This document shows, one piece after another, positions 36,244-44,876 of a stretch of 64,000 nucleotides of DNA. Within the stretch, counting starts at the first letter, position 1. Each line of letters begins with the position of its first letter. Origin of the DNA: Sulfuricurvum kujiense DSM 16994 (GTDB lineage: Bacteria > Campylobacterota > Campylobacteria > Campylobacterales > Sulfurimonadaceae). The notes beneath the pieces are model-generated. The model searched no databases. It was not told where the DNA came from and saw nothing but the letters and a program-made list of their open reading frames with translations. The position numbers and the translations under genes are program-made. The stretch lies in assembly GCF_000183725.1 (NCBI RefSeq), contig NC_014762.1, forward strand, positions 186,001-250,000, read 5' to 3'.

Positions 36244-36711
36244 ATGTTAGAAGTAGGAACCACAGCCCCCGATTTTTGTTTGAGTAACCAAGACGACGTA
36301 GAGATATGTTCACGCGACCTGCGCGGAAAATGGATCGTTCTTTATTTTTACCCGAAAGATTCGACTCCGGGATGTACGACCGAAGCGTGCGAGTTTAGCG
36401 ACGCTATGGACGATTATGACGATATGGGGGCGATTATTCTCGGTGTAAGCGCTGACAGTACCAAGTCGCACCGCAATTTCATCGAGAAAAAATCGCTTCA
36501 GATCACACTTCTCAGCGATCCGACAACCCAGATGATGCAAGAGTACGGTGTATGGGCGATGAAGAAAAACTATGGCAAAGAGTATATGGGGATTGTCCGC
36601 TCAACCTATATTATCGATCCGAAAGGGATCGTACGTGTGGCATGGACGAATGTTAAAGTGAAAGATCATGTGGCGAAAGTTAAAGAGGAGTTGGCAAAGG
36701 TTCAAGGGTAG
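36244..36711 (+). CDS. bcp: Peroxiredoxin, Bcp/PrxQ type
   Basis: 155 residues. Thiol peroxidase that removes hydrogen and organic peroxides, usually with thioredoxin as donor. The peroxidatic Cys is C44 in KDSTPGCTTEACEFSD and the resolving Cys is C49, five residues on, the PrxQ alpha-2 arrangement. GVSADSTKSHRNF and RSTYIIDPKGIV are typical. It follows the aldehyde dehydrogenase and precedes a small convergent hairpin. Confidence 0.96.
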   Translation: MLEVGTTAPDFCLSNQDDVEICSRDLRGKWIVLYFYPKDSTPGCTTEACEFSDAMDDYDDMGAIILGVSADSTKSHRNFIEKKSLQITLLSDPTTQMMQEYGVWAMKKNYGKEYMGIVRSTYIIDPKGIVRVAWTNVKVKDHVAKVKEELAKVQG

Positions 36712-36729
36712 TTCCCGCGATACGGGAAC
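36711..36729. repeat. Hairpin between bcp and the DUF3373 gene
   Basis: A seven-base stem GTTCCCG / CGGGAAC closes the loop CGATA at the junction of two convergent genes. No T run follows on either strand, so termination is only possible, not shown. Confidence 0.4.
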
Positions 36730-36737
36730 ATAAAGGA

Positions 36738-38270
36738 TTAAAATTTATATCGCAGATAAGCGCGGATGTCTTGTGCTTTGTCGACGACGTTGTCACCGTA
36801 ACCGGCACCGATAGCCTGATCCATACTCATAGGGGTACCTGTAACACTTCCGAAAAAGCCGTTGCTTCCGCTGTAATCATAATTGATATAGGTATAGCGT
36901 AGTTGGAACGTTAGGATGTCGTCCACTAAAGGTTCGGTGAAATACACTTCATACGCATCTCCGCGTGCAGCGATTTTAGAACCGATCAGTGTGTCTTCGC
37001 CGTAGGTAAGAGGACGCCAGAACGAGGAACCGTGGTTAAATTCGATCCCCCATCGCCCTTCTTCGCTGATGAGGGATGGAAACTGTGTTCCGATCCAGTA
37101 GCTGTAACCTGTCTCGCTGTCAAATGAGCCTAACATACCTTGTTTTCCGCTCCCTTTGTACGGATCGGTTTTGGACACGGCACCGCTGATGAAAATTAAC
37201 GAATCATCCAAAAATTCGCTCCATCCGTCCCCGATCCCGTTGACCATAGCAAACGCCGTTGCGGTATGAAGTCCGCCTACCGTTTCCATATTCCCGCCCG
37301 GAGCTTCTTGATCGATCAAATTATTCGCATAGGTGTATTGAAAGCCGGTACTGAATTGTTTGTCATCATAGGGAACGACGATAATGCCGGCCATATCGAT
37401 GTTATTGGTTTTGGAAGAGCCGTTACCGGTGTAGGGGGCAGAACTAAATCTCGGTTCCGCTTCGCTCATACCGCGCCCTGCACAGAGTTTGAAATACGAT
37501 CCCGCAAGGCCGGTAAGTTCTTCCGTCCCGAATTTGGCACTGGCTCCGTCAAATTCGACATTGATCGCATGGGCGAGCGGAGAGGAAGTTTTGACATCGT
37601 CGCGGAAATTGATGAGGTGTCCTTCGGTAGAGGGGCGGCGGCCGATACTAAACGTCCACGGAATTTCCAAACCTGCGAGTTCATCGTCAGTATAGAGGAA
37701 ATAGGCCGAGCGGACACGCAGGGTGTCATCATACGCCGATTCGCCGCTAATCCAGTCAAAACCCTCCATCGCCGGACTTTGAGTTGTTTGCGCACGTTCG
37801 CCGAAAATTTTATTATAGGCTAACTGCCCGGTAAAACTGATGTTTTTGTTGGCGGCATAGCCCATATTCAGCCAAAGGCGGTTGCTGAATACGGCATCGT
37901 TTTTGTGTGTGCTTCCATCCGCCATTTTATAGTGAAGGTTATCGACACTGGTGCGGAAATCAACCCCGAATTTCAGGTTGTCGCCGTTTGTTTTTTTATT
38001 GATCGTGCTGATTTGGTCTTGAATATCTTCAAGTGTCTCATTAATATTGGCAGACGTTGTCGCGTCTTGTTTTGAATTGGTATTCGAAGGCGTTGAAAGT
38101 TGAGTGCTTAGACGGCTGTTTTCAGCTTTTATCGATTCAAGTTCGGCTTTTAGTGCCGCCATCTCACGTTCCATTTTTTCGAACCGCTGTATAAGCGAGT
38201 CATCCGAAAATGCGTTTGTGGTAAGTAACGCGGCGGTTATGACTGAGCCCAAAATCCGTTGTTTCATCAT
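36738..38270 (-). CDS. DUF3373-family outer membrane porin
   Basis: 510 residues. Signal peptide (QRILGSVITAALLTTNAFS), a coiled coil (about 25-65, FEKMEREMAALKAELESIKA), then a large beta barrel with aromatic-rich strands ending in AYLRYKF. This plan matches the DUF3373 porins of sulfur-oxidising Campylobacterota; a transport role is likely but the substrate is not known. Two adjacent ATGs are possible. AAGGAGAT precedes the start and a perfect hairpin lies directly upstream of it in the leader. Confidence 0.8.
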   Translation of the reverse strand: MMKQRILGSVITAALLTTNAFSDDSLIQRFEKMEREMAALKAELESIKAENSRLSTQLSTPSNTNSKQDATTSANINETLEDIQDQISTINKKTNGDNLKFGVDFRTSVDNLHYKMADGSTHKNDAVFSNRLWLNMGYAANKNISFTGQLAYNKIFGERAQTTQSPAMEGFDWISGESAYDDTLRVRSAYFLYTDDELAGLEIPWTFSIGRRPSTEGHLINFRDDVKTSSPLAHAINVEFDGASAKFGTEELTGLAGSYFKLCAGRGMSEAEPRFSSAPYTGNGSSKTNNIDMAGIIVVPYDDKQFSTGFQYTYANNLIDQEAPGGNMETVGGLHTATAFAMVNGIGDGWSEFLDDSLIFISGAVSKTDPYKGSGKQGMLGSFDSETGYSYWIGTQFPSLISEEGRWGIEFNHGSSFWRPLTYGEDTLIGSKIAARGDAYEVYFTEPLVDDILTFQLRYTYINYDYSGSNGFFGSVTGTPMSMDQAIGAGYGDNVVDKAQDIRAYLRYKF

Positions 38271-38281
38271 ATCTCCTTATT

Positions 38282-38299
38282 CCAATGCCAGTGCATTGG
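38282..38299 (-). promoter_or_regulatory. Stem-loop directly before the ribosome-binding site of the DUF3373 gene
   Basis: CCAATGC (38282-38288) pairs exactly with GCATTGG (38293-38299) around the loop CAGT. In the mRNA it ends about three bases before AAGGAG. It could be a protein operator, an mRNA-stabilising 5' stem or a translation control element. Confidence 0.5.
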
Positions 38300-38414
38300 C
38301 AGATTGATATTAACGAAAGTTATATAAAAGCAATTTTAAAAAGTTAAGATTCGTGTGATAAAAACGTGACAAATAGACAATATTAAATACAGCTAAATTT
38401 AAGAGCCATTTCAG

Positions 38415-38420
38415 TATAAT
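38415..38420 (+). promoter_or_regulatory. -10 box of the rpsB-tsf operon
   Basis: TATAAT preceded by AT-rich sequence and no good -35. It predicts a leader of about 145 bases before the rpsB ATG. Confidence 0.55.
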
Positions 38421-38426
38421 CCGCCC

Positions 38427-38570
38427 GATTTTCTCTCCTCATTTTATGACGTAAGAAAAAAATCGCAAGCGAATCGTGCTGTTCTCGTGCATCCGATGTT
38501 TCATCGGCTCTGTTTGCGCTCGCCCAAGTAAACGAATGAACAAAAAAATACATTAACACGGGAGCCTCTT
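38427..38570 (+). ncRNA. Structured 5' leader of rpsB (candidate S2 autoregulation site)
   Basis: Unusually long leader for this window. It contains a hairpin CCGATG / CATCGG with loop TTT (38493-38498 with 38502-38507) flanked by GC-rich stretches (AATCGCAAGCG on the left and TTTGCGCTCGC on the right) that could form outer stems. In gammaproteobacteria S2 represses rpsB through its leader; whether that holds here is a guess. Confidence 0.4.
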
Positions 38571-39347
38571 ATGGTAACTATGAAAGACCTTTTGGAATGC
38601 GGTGTACACTTTGGTCACCAAACACGTCGTTGGAATCCGAAAATGAAAAAATACATTTTCGGTGTTCGTAAAAACATTTACATCATCGATCTTCAAAAAA
38701 CATTGCGTTATTTCCGCAATGCGTATCAACAAGTTGTTGATGCTGCAGCTGAAGGTAAAACTGTTCTTTTCGTAGGAACAAAAAAACAAGCACGTGTTGC
38801 GATCCGCGATGCGGCAGTAGCATGTGGAATGCCGTACGTTGACAACCGATGGTTGGGTGGAATGTTGACAAACTTCCCGACGATCCAAAAATCAATCCGC
38901 AAACTTGATATCATCGAAGAGATGCAAGCAAACGGACAAATCAACCTTTTGACTAAAAAAGAAGCGTTGATGATGAATCGTCAAAAAGAAAAATTGATCG
39001 CATACCTCGGCGGTATCCGTCATATGAAAACTTTGCCGGACATGATGTTTGTTATCGATGCGGTAAAAGAACACATCGCGGTTCAAGAAGCGCGTAACCT
39101 CGGAATCCAAGTTGTTGCTCCACTTGATACTAACTGTGATCCTGACGTTATCGATATTCCAATCCCTGGAAATGACGATGCGATCCGTTCTATCCAACTT
39201 TTCTGTAAAGAAATGGCGGAAGCGATCAATGAAGGTAAAGCACTTCGTAACGGCGGAAACGACGAAGCGGTAGCGGAAGAAGAAGTTGCACCTGAAGCAG
39301 CAGCGGTTGAAGCGGCTACTGAAGAAGTTGTAGCAGAGGAAGCGTAA
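38571..39347 (+). CDS. rpsB: Ribosomal protein S2
   Basis: 258 residues. Joins the 30S subunit late and is needed to bind S1. [36 protein letters not shown] and [20 protein letters not shown] are the family signature. The last 30 residues are an acidic Ala/Glu-rich tail ([18 protein letters not shown]) that E. coli lacks. Two bases separate it from tsf. Confidence 0.98.
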   Translation: MVTMKDLLECGVHFGHQTRRWNPKMKKYIFGVRKNIYIIDLQKTLRYFRNAYQQVVDAAAEGKTVLFVGTKKQARVAIRDAAVACGMPYVDNRWLGGMLTNFPTIQKSIRKLDIIEEMQANGQINLLTKKEALMMNRQKEKLIAYLGGIRHMKTLPDMMFVIDAVKEHIAVQEARNLGIQVVAPLDTNCDPDVIDIPIPGNDDAIRSIQLFCKEMAEAINEGKALRNGGNDEAVAEEEVAPEAAAVEAATEEVVAEEA

Positions 39348-39349
39348 TC

Positions 39350-40417
39350 ATGGCAGAAATCACAGCAGCAATGGTAAAAGACCTTCGTACGGCGACAGAT
39401 GCGCCTATGATGGATTGTAAAAAAGCCCTCACTGAGTGTGATGGTGATATGGAAAAAGCGAAAGATTGGTTACGTGACCGCGGTATGGCCCAAACGGCTA
39501 AGAAAGCGGATCGTGTTGCGGCTGAAGGACTTTTAGGTCTTAAAGTATCTGAAACTTTCTCTTCGGCTTCTTTGGTAGAGATCAACTCGGAAACTGACTT
39601 CGTTGCTAAAAACGACGGCTTCATCGCTTTGGTCGGAAACACTGCGGCACACGTATTTACAACGGGTGTAAGCACGGTAGAAGAGTTGAACGAAACTTCA
39701 TATGAAACAGGTACATTCTCTGAGTATTTCACATCTCAAGTAGCACGTATCGGTGAAAAAATCGTAACTCGCCGTTTTGTAACTCTCAATGCGGGTGAAA
39801 ACGGATGCGTTAACGGTTACGTTCACTCTAACGGCCGTGTCGGTGTTCTTGTAGCGGCTGCGTGTTCGGATGCAAAAGTAGCCGAAGCTATGGCTCCTAT
39901 GCTTAAAAACGTTGCAATGCACGCTGCGGCGATGAAACCTACGACATTGACATCTAAAGATTTCGATCCTGCGTTCGTTGAAGCGGAAACTATCGGTCGT
40001 ATCGAAGCGATCAAAACTGAGAACGAAGAATTGGCACGTTTGAAAAAACCGCTTAAAAACGTTCCTCAATATATCTCTGCTTGCCAATTGACTCCGGAAG
40101 TTATGGCTGCAGCTGAAGAAGCGATAAAAGCTGAACTCGCGGCAGAAGGCAAACCGGAAAAAATCTGGGCAAACATCATCCCTGGTAAATTGGCTCGTTT
40201 CGTAGCGGACAATACGACTTTGGATAAAGAGCTTGCGCTTTTGGATCAAAACTACGTTATGGATGATTCTTTGACAGTAGCTGAAGCGATCACAAAAGAA
40301 GCGGCAAAACACGGCGGAACGGCTGAACTTGTAGAGTTCGTTAAGTACGAAGTGGGTGAAGGTATCGAAAAACAAGTCAACGATTTCGCTGCCGAAGTCG
40401 CTGCACAAATGAGTTAA
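39350..40417 (+). CDS. tsf: Elongation factor Ts
   Basis: 355 residues. Guanine nucleotide exchange factor of EF-Tu. The N-terminal UBA-like domain ([20 protein letters not shown]) is followed by the core with the [10 protein letters not shown] motif that opens EF-Tu. It is longer than the E. coli protein (283 residues) because of an insert in the core, with a C-terminal [17 protein letters not shown] typical of Campylobacterota. A terminator follows. Confidence 0.97.
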   Translation: MAEITAAMVKDLRTATDAPMMDCKKALTECDGDMEKAKDWLRDRGMAQTAKKADRVAAEGLLGLKVSETFSSASLVEINSETDFVAKNDGFIALVGNTAAHVFTTGVSTVEELNETSYETGTFSEYFTSQVARIGEKIVTRRFVTLNAGENGCVNGYVHSNGRVGVLVAAACSDAKVAEAMAPMLKNVAMHAAAMKPTTLTSKDFDPAFVEAETIGRIEAIKTENEELARLKKPLKNVPQYISACQLTPEVMAAAEEAIKAELAAEGKPEKIWANIIPGKLARFVADNTTLDKELALLDQNYVMDDSLTVAEAITKEAAKHGGTAELVEFVKYEVGEGIEKQVNDFAAEVAAQMS

Positions 40418-40438
40418 TCAGTTTTATTTTTTCTCTAG

Positions 40439-40467
40439 TTCCCCTTTGCGGGGAAACGCTTTCTTTT
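40439..40467 (+). terminator. Rho-independent terminator after tsf
   Basis: TTCCCC / GGGGAA (40439-40444 with 40450-40455) around TTTGC, followed by the T-rich ACGCTTTCTTTTTCC. It separates rpsB-tsf from the ABC-fliR genes, which have their own -10 box. Confidence 0.65.
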
Positions 40468-40492
40468 TCCTCTTTATTAATCTTATTTCCTT

Positions 40493-40498
40493 TATAAT
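40493..40498 (+). promoter_or_regulatory. -10 box six bases before the ABC ATPase ATG (possible leaderless transcript)
   Basis: TATAAT is followed by TCCCCT and the ATG at 40505. No ribosome-binding site is present, so transcription would start at or beside the start codon. Confidence 0.5.
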
Positions 40499-40504
40499 TC
40501 CCCT

Positions 40505-41146
40505 ATGACACTTTTAAAAGCTACCTCTTTATCACATGCCTTTGACTATCCTTTGTTTGAGGATATTTCCATGACTCTCAATGAGGGAGAATCGATCGCC
40601 ATAGTCGGTGTCAGCGGGAGCGGAAAATCGACACTGATGCACATTCTCTCTTCATTGCTGCATCCTCTAAAAGGGAATGTCGAGCTTTTCGGTGAGGATA
40701 TTTACCGGCTTGACGATAAATCGCTTGTGAAGCTTCGCCGTAATGATTTGGGGATGATCTATCAAAGCCACTACCTTTTTAAGGGCTTCAGCGCGTATGA
40801 AAATCTGGAAGTGGCAACGCTCCTTTCCGGTGAGAAAATTGATCCGACGCTGCTAAAGCGTTTGGGGATCGATCACGTGATCAACCAAAAAGTGACCGAA
40901 CTCTCCGGAGGGCAGCAGCAACGTGTATCGATTGCCCGTGTAATGTCCAAAAAACCGCGTCTGATTTTTGCGGATGAGCCGACAGGGAATCTTGATCATG
41001 CGACGGCGCTTGAGGTAATGGAAATTTTCGATGACTATTTGCGCGAGCATAAGGCCGCAATGATCTTAGTGACCCACGATGAAGCGCTGGCTGAACGCTG
41101 TACACATGTCTATCGTATGCAAAACGGTAGTTTGAAAGAGATGTAA
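40505..41146 (+). CDS. ABC transporter ATP-binding protein, LolD/MacB-like
   Basis: 213 residues, a single ATPase domain. Walker A is [10 protein letters not shown]-loop YQSHYLF, signature [13 protein letters not shown], Walker [14 protein letters not shown] and the switch histidine in ILVTHDE. The sequence is of the LolD/FtsE/MacB type, which drives lipoprotein release or similar mechanical work. No permease gene is adjacent; fliR follows after four bases, as in Campylobacter, so its partner must be encoded elsewhere or it serves another complex. Confidence 0.92.
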   Translation: MTLLKATSLSHAFDYPLFEDISMTLNEGESIAIVGVSGSGKSTLMHILSSLLHPLKGNVELFGEDIYRLDDKSLVKLRRNDLGMIYQSHYLFKGFSAYENLEVATLLSGEKIDPTLLKRLGIDHVINQKVTELSGGQQQRVSIARVMSKKPRLIFADEPTGNLDHATALEVMEIFDDYLREHKAAMILVTHDEALAERCTHVYRMQNGSLKEM

Positions 41147-41150
41147 AGTT

Positions 41151-41915
41151 ATGGAATGGGCAGAAATTTTTAGCGAAGGCCGGACCATCGCTTTTATTTT
41201 GCTGTTCATCCGCTTCGGTGCTTTGTTCATGGCAGTACCGATATTTTCACATATGAATATTCCGATATCGATCAAAGCGGCTATGGCTTTTTTCTTTACG
41301 GTCTTTTTTTTCGGTGCCGTTCCGCCGCTACATATCCCTACCGATACCCTTAGTCTCACCGTTGCGATTTTGGGTGAAATGCTTTTCGGCCTTGCCGTCG
41401 GAATCGTATTGCAGCTGGCCTATCATGTGATCACATTTGCAGGGGGGCAAATATCGTTTATGATGGGATTCTCGCTTGCTTCGGCGATTGATCCGCAATC
41501 TGGGGTTTCGATGCCGATTATCAGTCAGTTTTTATCGTTGCTGGCATTAATGATATTACTGATCTTTGATTTGCATCATTGGATATTGTTATATGCATCA
41601 CAGTCGATCAGTACCGTTCCTTTGGGAGGATTTCTGATGACCCCGTCACTGTTTAAATACATTATGCATGCAATGACAAACATGTTTGTCGTCGGGTTCA
41701 TGATCGCATTTCCGATTACGGCGCTATCCATGCTGGCAGATTTAATTTTCGGAATGCTGATGAAAACGATGCCGCAATTCAACCTATTGGTCATCGGTAT
41801 GCCGATTAAAATCGCCGTTTCGTTTGTAGTCCTTATGGCTACATTGGGGGCAACCTTGATGATCGTTACCTCACAAACCCAAAATGCCTATAATTTTCTC
41901 GAAAAGCTATTCTAA
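41151..41915 (+). CDS. fliR: Flagellar type III export protein FliR
   Basis: 254 residues, about six membrane spans. FliR with FliP and FliQ forms the export gate at the base of the flagellum. LFIRFGALFMAVPIFSH near the start, the glycine-containing AGGQISFMMGFSLASAIDPQ, and LLVIGMPIKIAVSF near the end fit the family. It overlaps by nine bases the gene on the opposite strand. The place next to an ABC ATPase and before a ChePep homologue is conserved in Campylobacterota. Confidence 0.95.
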   Translation: MEWAEIFSEGRTIAFILLFIRFGALFMAVPIFSHMNIPISIKAAMAFFFTVFFFGAVPPLHIPTDTLSLTVAILGEMLFGLAVGIVLQLAYHVITFAGGQISFMMGFSLASAIDPQSGVSMPIISQFLSLLALMILLIFDLHHWILLYASQSISTVPLGGFLMTPSLFKYIMHAMTNMFVVGFMIAFPITALSMLADLIFGMLMKTMPQFNLLVIGMPIKIAVSFVVLMATLGATLMIVTSQTQNAYNFLEKLF

Positions 41916-42383
41916 ATAAGGTCTGGCGTGTTGAATAAAAGGATAGGAAGCATTTCGGATCGAACGGATTTTGTTTGGATTATCGCTGCATCGAATGACG
42001 GAGTGAGCCGAACGAAATAACTCTTCATTAATAGTACCATCGCTTGTACATACCAAAGAATCATCTACTAGGATGAGCGTTTGATCCAGCTTCACTTCAG
42101 AGAGATACAGTTCTATATTTTTATACTGGATCAGAGAAAGAGGGTCTCCCTTTGTCTCTTGGACGGTTAATGTCACCGTAGTCCCTTTTTTGATTGCCGA
42201 GAGAAGTTTTTTACTTAAATCTGAATGGTGCAAAGAGGGGGTTATGATAAGAATTTGTGAAGCAGTTTTAAACGAGCGATCCAATTGATGCAGAAAACGG
42301 CTGTGATTATCGGGCAGTTTAAAAATAGTTTCTTGTGCATAAACGGATACAAATATGAAAAGAAGCACAAGAAGTTTTATCAT
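41907..42383 (-). CDS. Secreted PLD-like half-domain protein without HKD motif
   Basis: 158 residues with a signal peptide (IKLLVLLFIFVSVYA). The mature part follows the phospholipase D-like fold: SQILIITPSLHHSDLSKKLL, then AIKKGTTVTLTVQ, then LDQTLILVDDSLVCTSDGTI. In an active half site an H-x-K would stand just before the last stretch; here it reads LDQ, so catalysis is unlikely. Function unknown. It lies on the minus strand between two motility genes, convergent with fliR. Confidence 0.6.
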   Translation of the reverse strand: MIKLLVLLFIFVSVYAQETIFKLPDNHSRFLHQLDRSFKTASQILIITPSLHHSDLSKKLLSAIKKGTTVTLTVQETKGDPLSLIQYKNIELYLSEVKLDQTLILVDDSLVCTSDGTINEELFRSAHSVIRCSDNPNKIRSIRNASYPFIQHARPYLE

Positions 42384-42462
42384 TTAATTTTTTTTTAGTT
42401 ACAATGATACCATTTAGCCTATGAATGAACAAGCACAAACATAAAAAGAGGGGTAGCAAATA

Positions 42463-43947
42463 ATGAAAATTTTGCTTTTTAACGATAATCCGGTAGTTCG
42501 AAAGCTGGTTGCTCTCAGCGCGCAAAAAACAAAAGATGATTTGAGTGTAGTCTGGTCAACAGACGAAATTGAGGGGAATGAATACGATTTGCTCATTGTC
42601 GATGATGCATTGTACAGTGATGAGATATTGGATTCCATCAATGAAAAAATTGTTGCTAAAAACACGTTATTTATGGCTACACGAGGCAAAGCCGTCCCTT
42701 CCGGGTTTGATAATGTTATTAATAAGCCGTTCTTGCCTACCGATTTGGTGGATATGTTTGTTCAAATTGAAAAAAAAGTGAGTGTTGGGCGTGATCAGTC
42801 GGATAATGAAGTTGAAGAGCATGCTTCAAGTACTTCGACATATGCGATAAATTTGGAAGATTCCCTTTCAGAACTAGAGGGCGATGAAACTGAAGCGTTA
42901 GTCGGAGCGGAAGACGATTTAGATTTTGGCGACTTGGACGATTATGAGGACAAATTGCCTGAAACCGCTATTTTGGATCAGGAAGAGGTACAGGAAGTTC
43001 AAGAACTTTTAGAGGATACCGAAGAAGATGATCTGACTATGGATGACGAGTTTTCGGTAGAAGGAAGCGCTCCGATCAGTCTCCCTGATGAGGAGATCGG
43101 AGTACCGATAGAGTTGGAAGATGATTTCTCTTTAGATGATGCAAATATTATTGATGAGGAAAAAGAGGAAGAAGAACTCTTAGGCTTTGATGATATAGAA
43201 GAGAATGAAATACCTAGTGATGAAGAAGTGCCGAAAAATGATCTTTCAGAGGACGATGAGTTCGGCGATCTTGAGCTTCCTGAACCATTAGAAGAAAGCA
43301 GCGGATTATCAGACGAAGATGAACTTTTGTCAATGGGTGAAGACGATGCACTTGGTGAATTAGAATTGCCTGAAGATGATGGGCTGTCGGACATGAATGA
43401 CGCAACTTCTTTTGATCTCTCGGGATTGGAAGAGATGGATGAGTCTATGCTTATGGATGATGATGAACTGGGTGATTTAGAATCAAAGATTGAAGATGCC
43501 GTTGGCGGATTAGAAAGCGAAGAATTGGAACGAGAATTGGAAACAGATGATTTTGACCTTAGTTTGAATGATGAGATGATGGAAGAATTGATGTCGACAG
43601 AAGAAGAGAACCTGATGGATACGGGGAGTTTTGATGAGTTGGACATGCTTGACGAGCGGGAACTTAAAATAGCGGTAGGTGAAGAGGTAGAAGAAGAGGA
43701 TGAACCTGTTTTGGTTGCAAAAGGGGGATCATCACTTGCGGCTGAGGCGCTGGATGAAGTATTGAACGAATCATCACCGTACGCAGAATTTACTGATGAA
43801 ATTGAGGAAGCCGAGCCAGTTGCCTCACATGCAGAGGGCGTTGAAGCGCTACAGGCACTTCTTAAAGCGTTATCGAATGAAAACGTCTCCAAATCCCTCA
43901 AAGGGATGAATATCAGTATTAACATCAATTTCGGGAACGGTGCATGA
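42463..43947 (+). CDS. chePep: ChePep-like polar chemotaxis protein: receiver domain plus long acidic region
   Basis: 494 residues. The N-terminal 100 residues form a response-regulator receiver: acidic start FNDN, strand and phospho-acceptor LLIVDD (D47/D48), T73 in MATRG and K88 in NKPF. The next 350 residues are very acidic and low in complexity, full of DDE, EDE and LEELE-type runs, and the C-terminus ends with a conserved-looking KALSNENVSKSLKGMNISIN block. H. pylori HP0322 (ChePep, a poly-E-rich protein needed for chemotaxis and found at the flagellar pole) and C. jejuni Cj1178c have this plan and the same place before gmk, as I recall. Identity rests on architecture and gene order. GAGGGG precedes the ATG. 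Confidence 0.78.
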   Translation: MKILLFNDNPVVRKLVALSAQKTKDDLSVVWSTDEIEGNEYDLLIVDDALYSDEILDSINEKIVAKNTLFMATRGKAVPSGFDNVINKPFLPTDLVDMFVQIEKKVSVGRDQSDNEVEEHASSTSTYAINLEDSLSELEGDETEALVGAEDDLDFGDLDDYEDKLPETAILDQEEVQEVQELLEDTEEDDLTMDDEFSVEGSAPISLPDEEIGVPIELEDDFSLDDANIIDEEKEEEELLGFDDIEENEIPSDEEVPKNDLSEDDEFGDLELPEPLEESSGLSDEDELLSMGEDDALGELELPEDDGLSDMNDATSFDLSGLEEMDESMLMDDDELGDLESKIEDAVGGLESEELERELETDDFDLSLNDEMMEELMSTEEENLMDTGSFDELDMLDERELKIAVGEEVEEEDEPVLVAKGGSSLAAEALDEVLNESSPYAEFTDEIEEAEPVASHAEGVEALQALLKALSNENVSKSLKGMNISININFGNGA

Positions 43948-44564
43948 ATCGTCAAAGCGGAGCGATACTCGTTTTATCAGGGCCAAGCGGCGCCGGCAAA
44001 AGTTCATTGATTCAGAAAATTAAAGATCAGATCGGTCCAATCTATTTTTCGATTTCAACGACGACACGCCCTATCCGAGAAGGTGAAGTGGACGGTGTTC
44101 ACTATTATTTCGTGGGTGTAGAAGAGTTTAAGCGCGATATAGAAGATGAGATGTTTTTGGAATATGCAGTCGTTCACGGCAATTATTACGGAACATCGTT
44201 AGGACCGGTTAAAAAAGCGCTTAAAGAAGGAAAACTCGTTATTTTTGATATCGACGTGCAGGGGCACGACGCGGTACAAAATCGGCTAAGCGACATTACA
44301 ACATCGGTCTTTATTACCACCCCTTCACTGGAAGAGTTAAAACGACGGTTGTATAACCGTTCTACCGACAGCGAAGAGGTCATCCTCGGACGTATTGAAA
44401 TGGCAAAACGGGAAGTTCAGCGGATTAGCGAATATGATTTTTTAATCGTCAATGACAACCTTGAAGAAGCGGCGGAAATTTTGGTTTCCATAGCAAAAGC
44501 GGCACGGATGAAGATACCGACATTTCAAATTAATGAATTTGTTCAAACCTGGGAAGCCTCGTAA
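43944..44564 (+). CDS. gmk: Guanylate kinase
   Basis: 206 residues. Phosphorylates GMP to GDP. The P-loop is LSGPSGAGKSSLI, the GMP-binding part STTTRPIREGEVDGVHYYFV, and the lid and later IFDIDVQGHDAV are present. The ATG overlaps the last four bases of the ChePep-like gene (ATGA), which ties a housekeeping kinase to a motility gene. Confidence 0.97.
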   Translation: MNRQSGAILVLSGPSGAGKSSLIQKIKDQIGPIYFSISTTTRPIREGEVDGVHYYFVGVEEFKRDIEDEMFLEYAVVHGNYYGTSLGPVKKALKEGKLVIFDIDVQGHDAVQNRLSDITTSVFITTPSLEELKRRLYNRSTDSEEVILGRIEMAKREVQRISEYDFLIVNDNLEEAAEILVSIAKAARMKIPTFQINEFVQTWEAS

Positions 44565-44576
44565 TAAAAACTTTGG

Positions 44577-44594
44577 CGTATTTATCGAAATACG
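44577..44594. repeat. Hairpin in the gmk-tatA gap
   Basis: CGTATTT / AAATACG (44577-44583 with 44588-44594) around ATCG. It is followed directly by TTATACTT, which also holds the tatA -10 box; the structure could end gmk transcription or control tatA. Confidence 0.4.
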
Positions 44595-44595
44595 T

Positions 44596-44601
44596 TATAC
44601 T
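44596..44601 (+). promoter_or_regulatory. -10 box of tatA
   Basis: TATACT, 35 bases before the ATG at 44637; AGAAGGAAC lies before the start codon. Confidence 0.45.
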
Positions 44602-44636
44602 TCCCCACTTAATTTTCTACAGAAGGAACTCTAATC

Positions 44637-44873
44637 ATGAGTATGCCAAGCGGAACCGAATTATTATTGATTTTCGGGATTGTTATTTTGTTATTTGGTG
44701 CGAAAAAAATTCCCGACCTTGCAAAAGGGATCGGACAAGGTATCCGTAATTTCAAAAAAGAGATGAAAGAAGAAGAACCGGTAGCTACAACTACTCCGAC
44801 TGAAGCTCCTAAGCAAGTCGATGCATCAGCATCTACGACGGCAGAAGCTCCTAAAACTACGACACAAGCGTAA
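44637..44873 (+). CDS. tatA: Twin-arginine translocase subunit TatA
   Basis: 78 residues. Forms the protein-conducting oligomer of the Tat system. A short N-terminal stretch leads into one membrane span ([19 protein letters not shown]), the hinge [14 protein letters not shown] and an amphipathic helix [12 protein letters not shown], then a Thr/Ala-rich tail. tatB and tatC are not nearby. argS follows after three bases. Confidence 0.95.
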   Translation: MSMPSGTELLLIFGIVILLFGAKKIPDLAKGIGQGIRNFKKEMKEEEPVATTTPTEAPKQVDASASTTAEAPKTTTQA

Positions 44874-44876
44874 TTC

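Larger units (their letters stand above)
38271..38570. other. 300-base intergenic region between the DUF3373 gene and rpsB
   Basis: No gene seen. It holds, from left to right, the ribosome-binding site and leader hairpin of the DUF3373 gene, an AT-rich double promoter area (about 38305-38420) and a 150-base leader of rpsB with several possible stems. The rpsB ribosome-binding site GGGAG lies before 38571. Confidence 0.7.

Noticed and set aside
39698-40408. 236-residue open frame opposite tsf
   Set aside because: Shadow of the strongly biased codon use of tsf; phenylalanine/arginine-rich product with no recognisable features.
43150-43640. Possible coding tandem repeats in the acidic region
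   Set aside because: Motifs such as DDELG and EDD recur but without fixed period; it is low-complexity sequence and not an ordered repeat array.
42999-43955. 318-residue serine-rich open frame on the minus strand
   Set aside because: It mirrors the acidic ChePep-like gene; GAA/GAT/GAG codons read backwards give serine-rich runs. No ribosome-binding site or promoter supports it.
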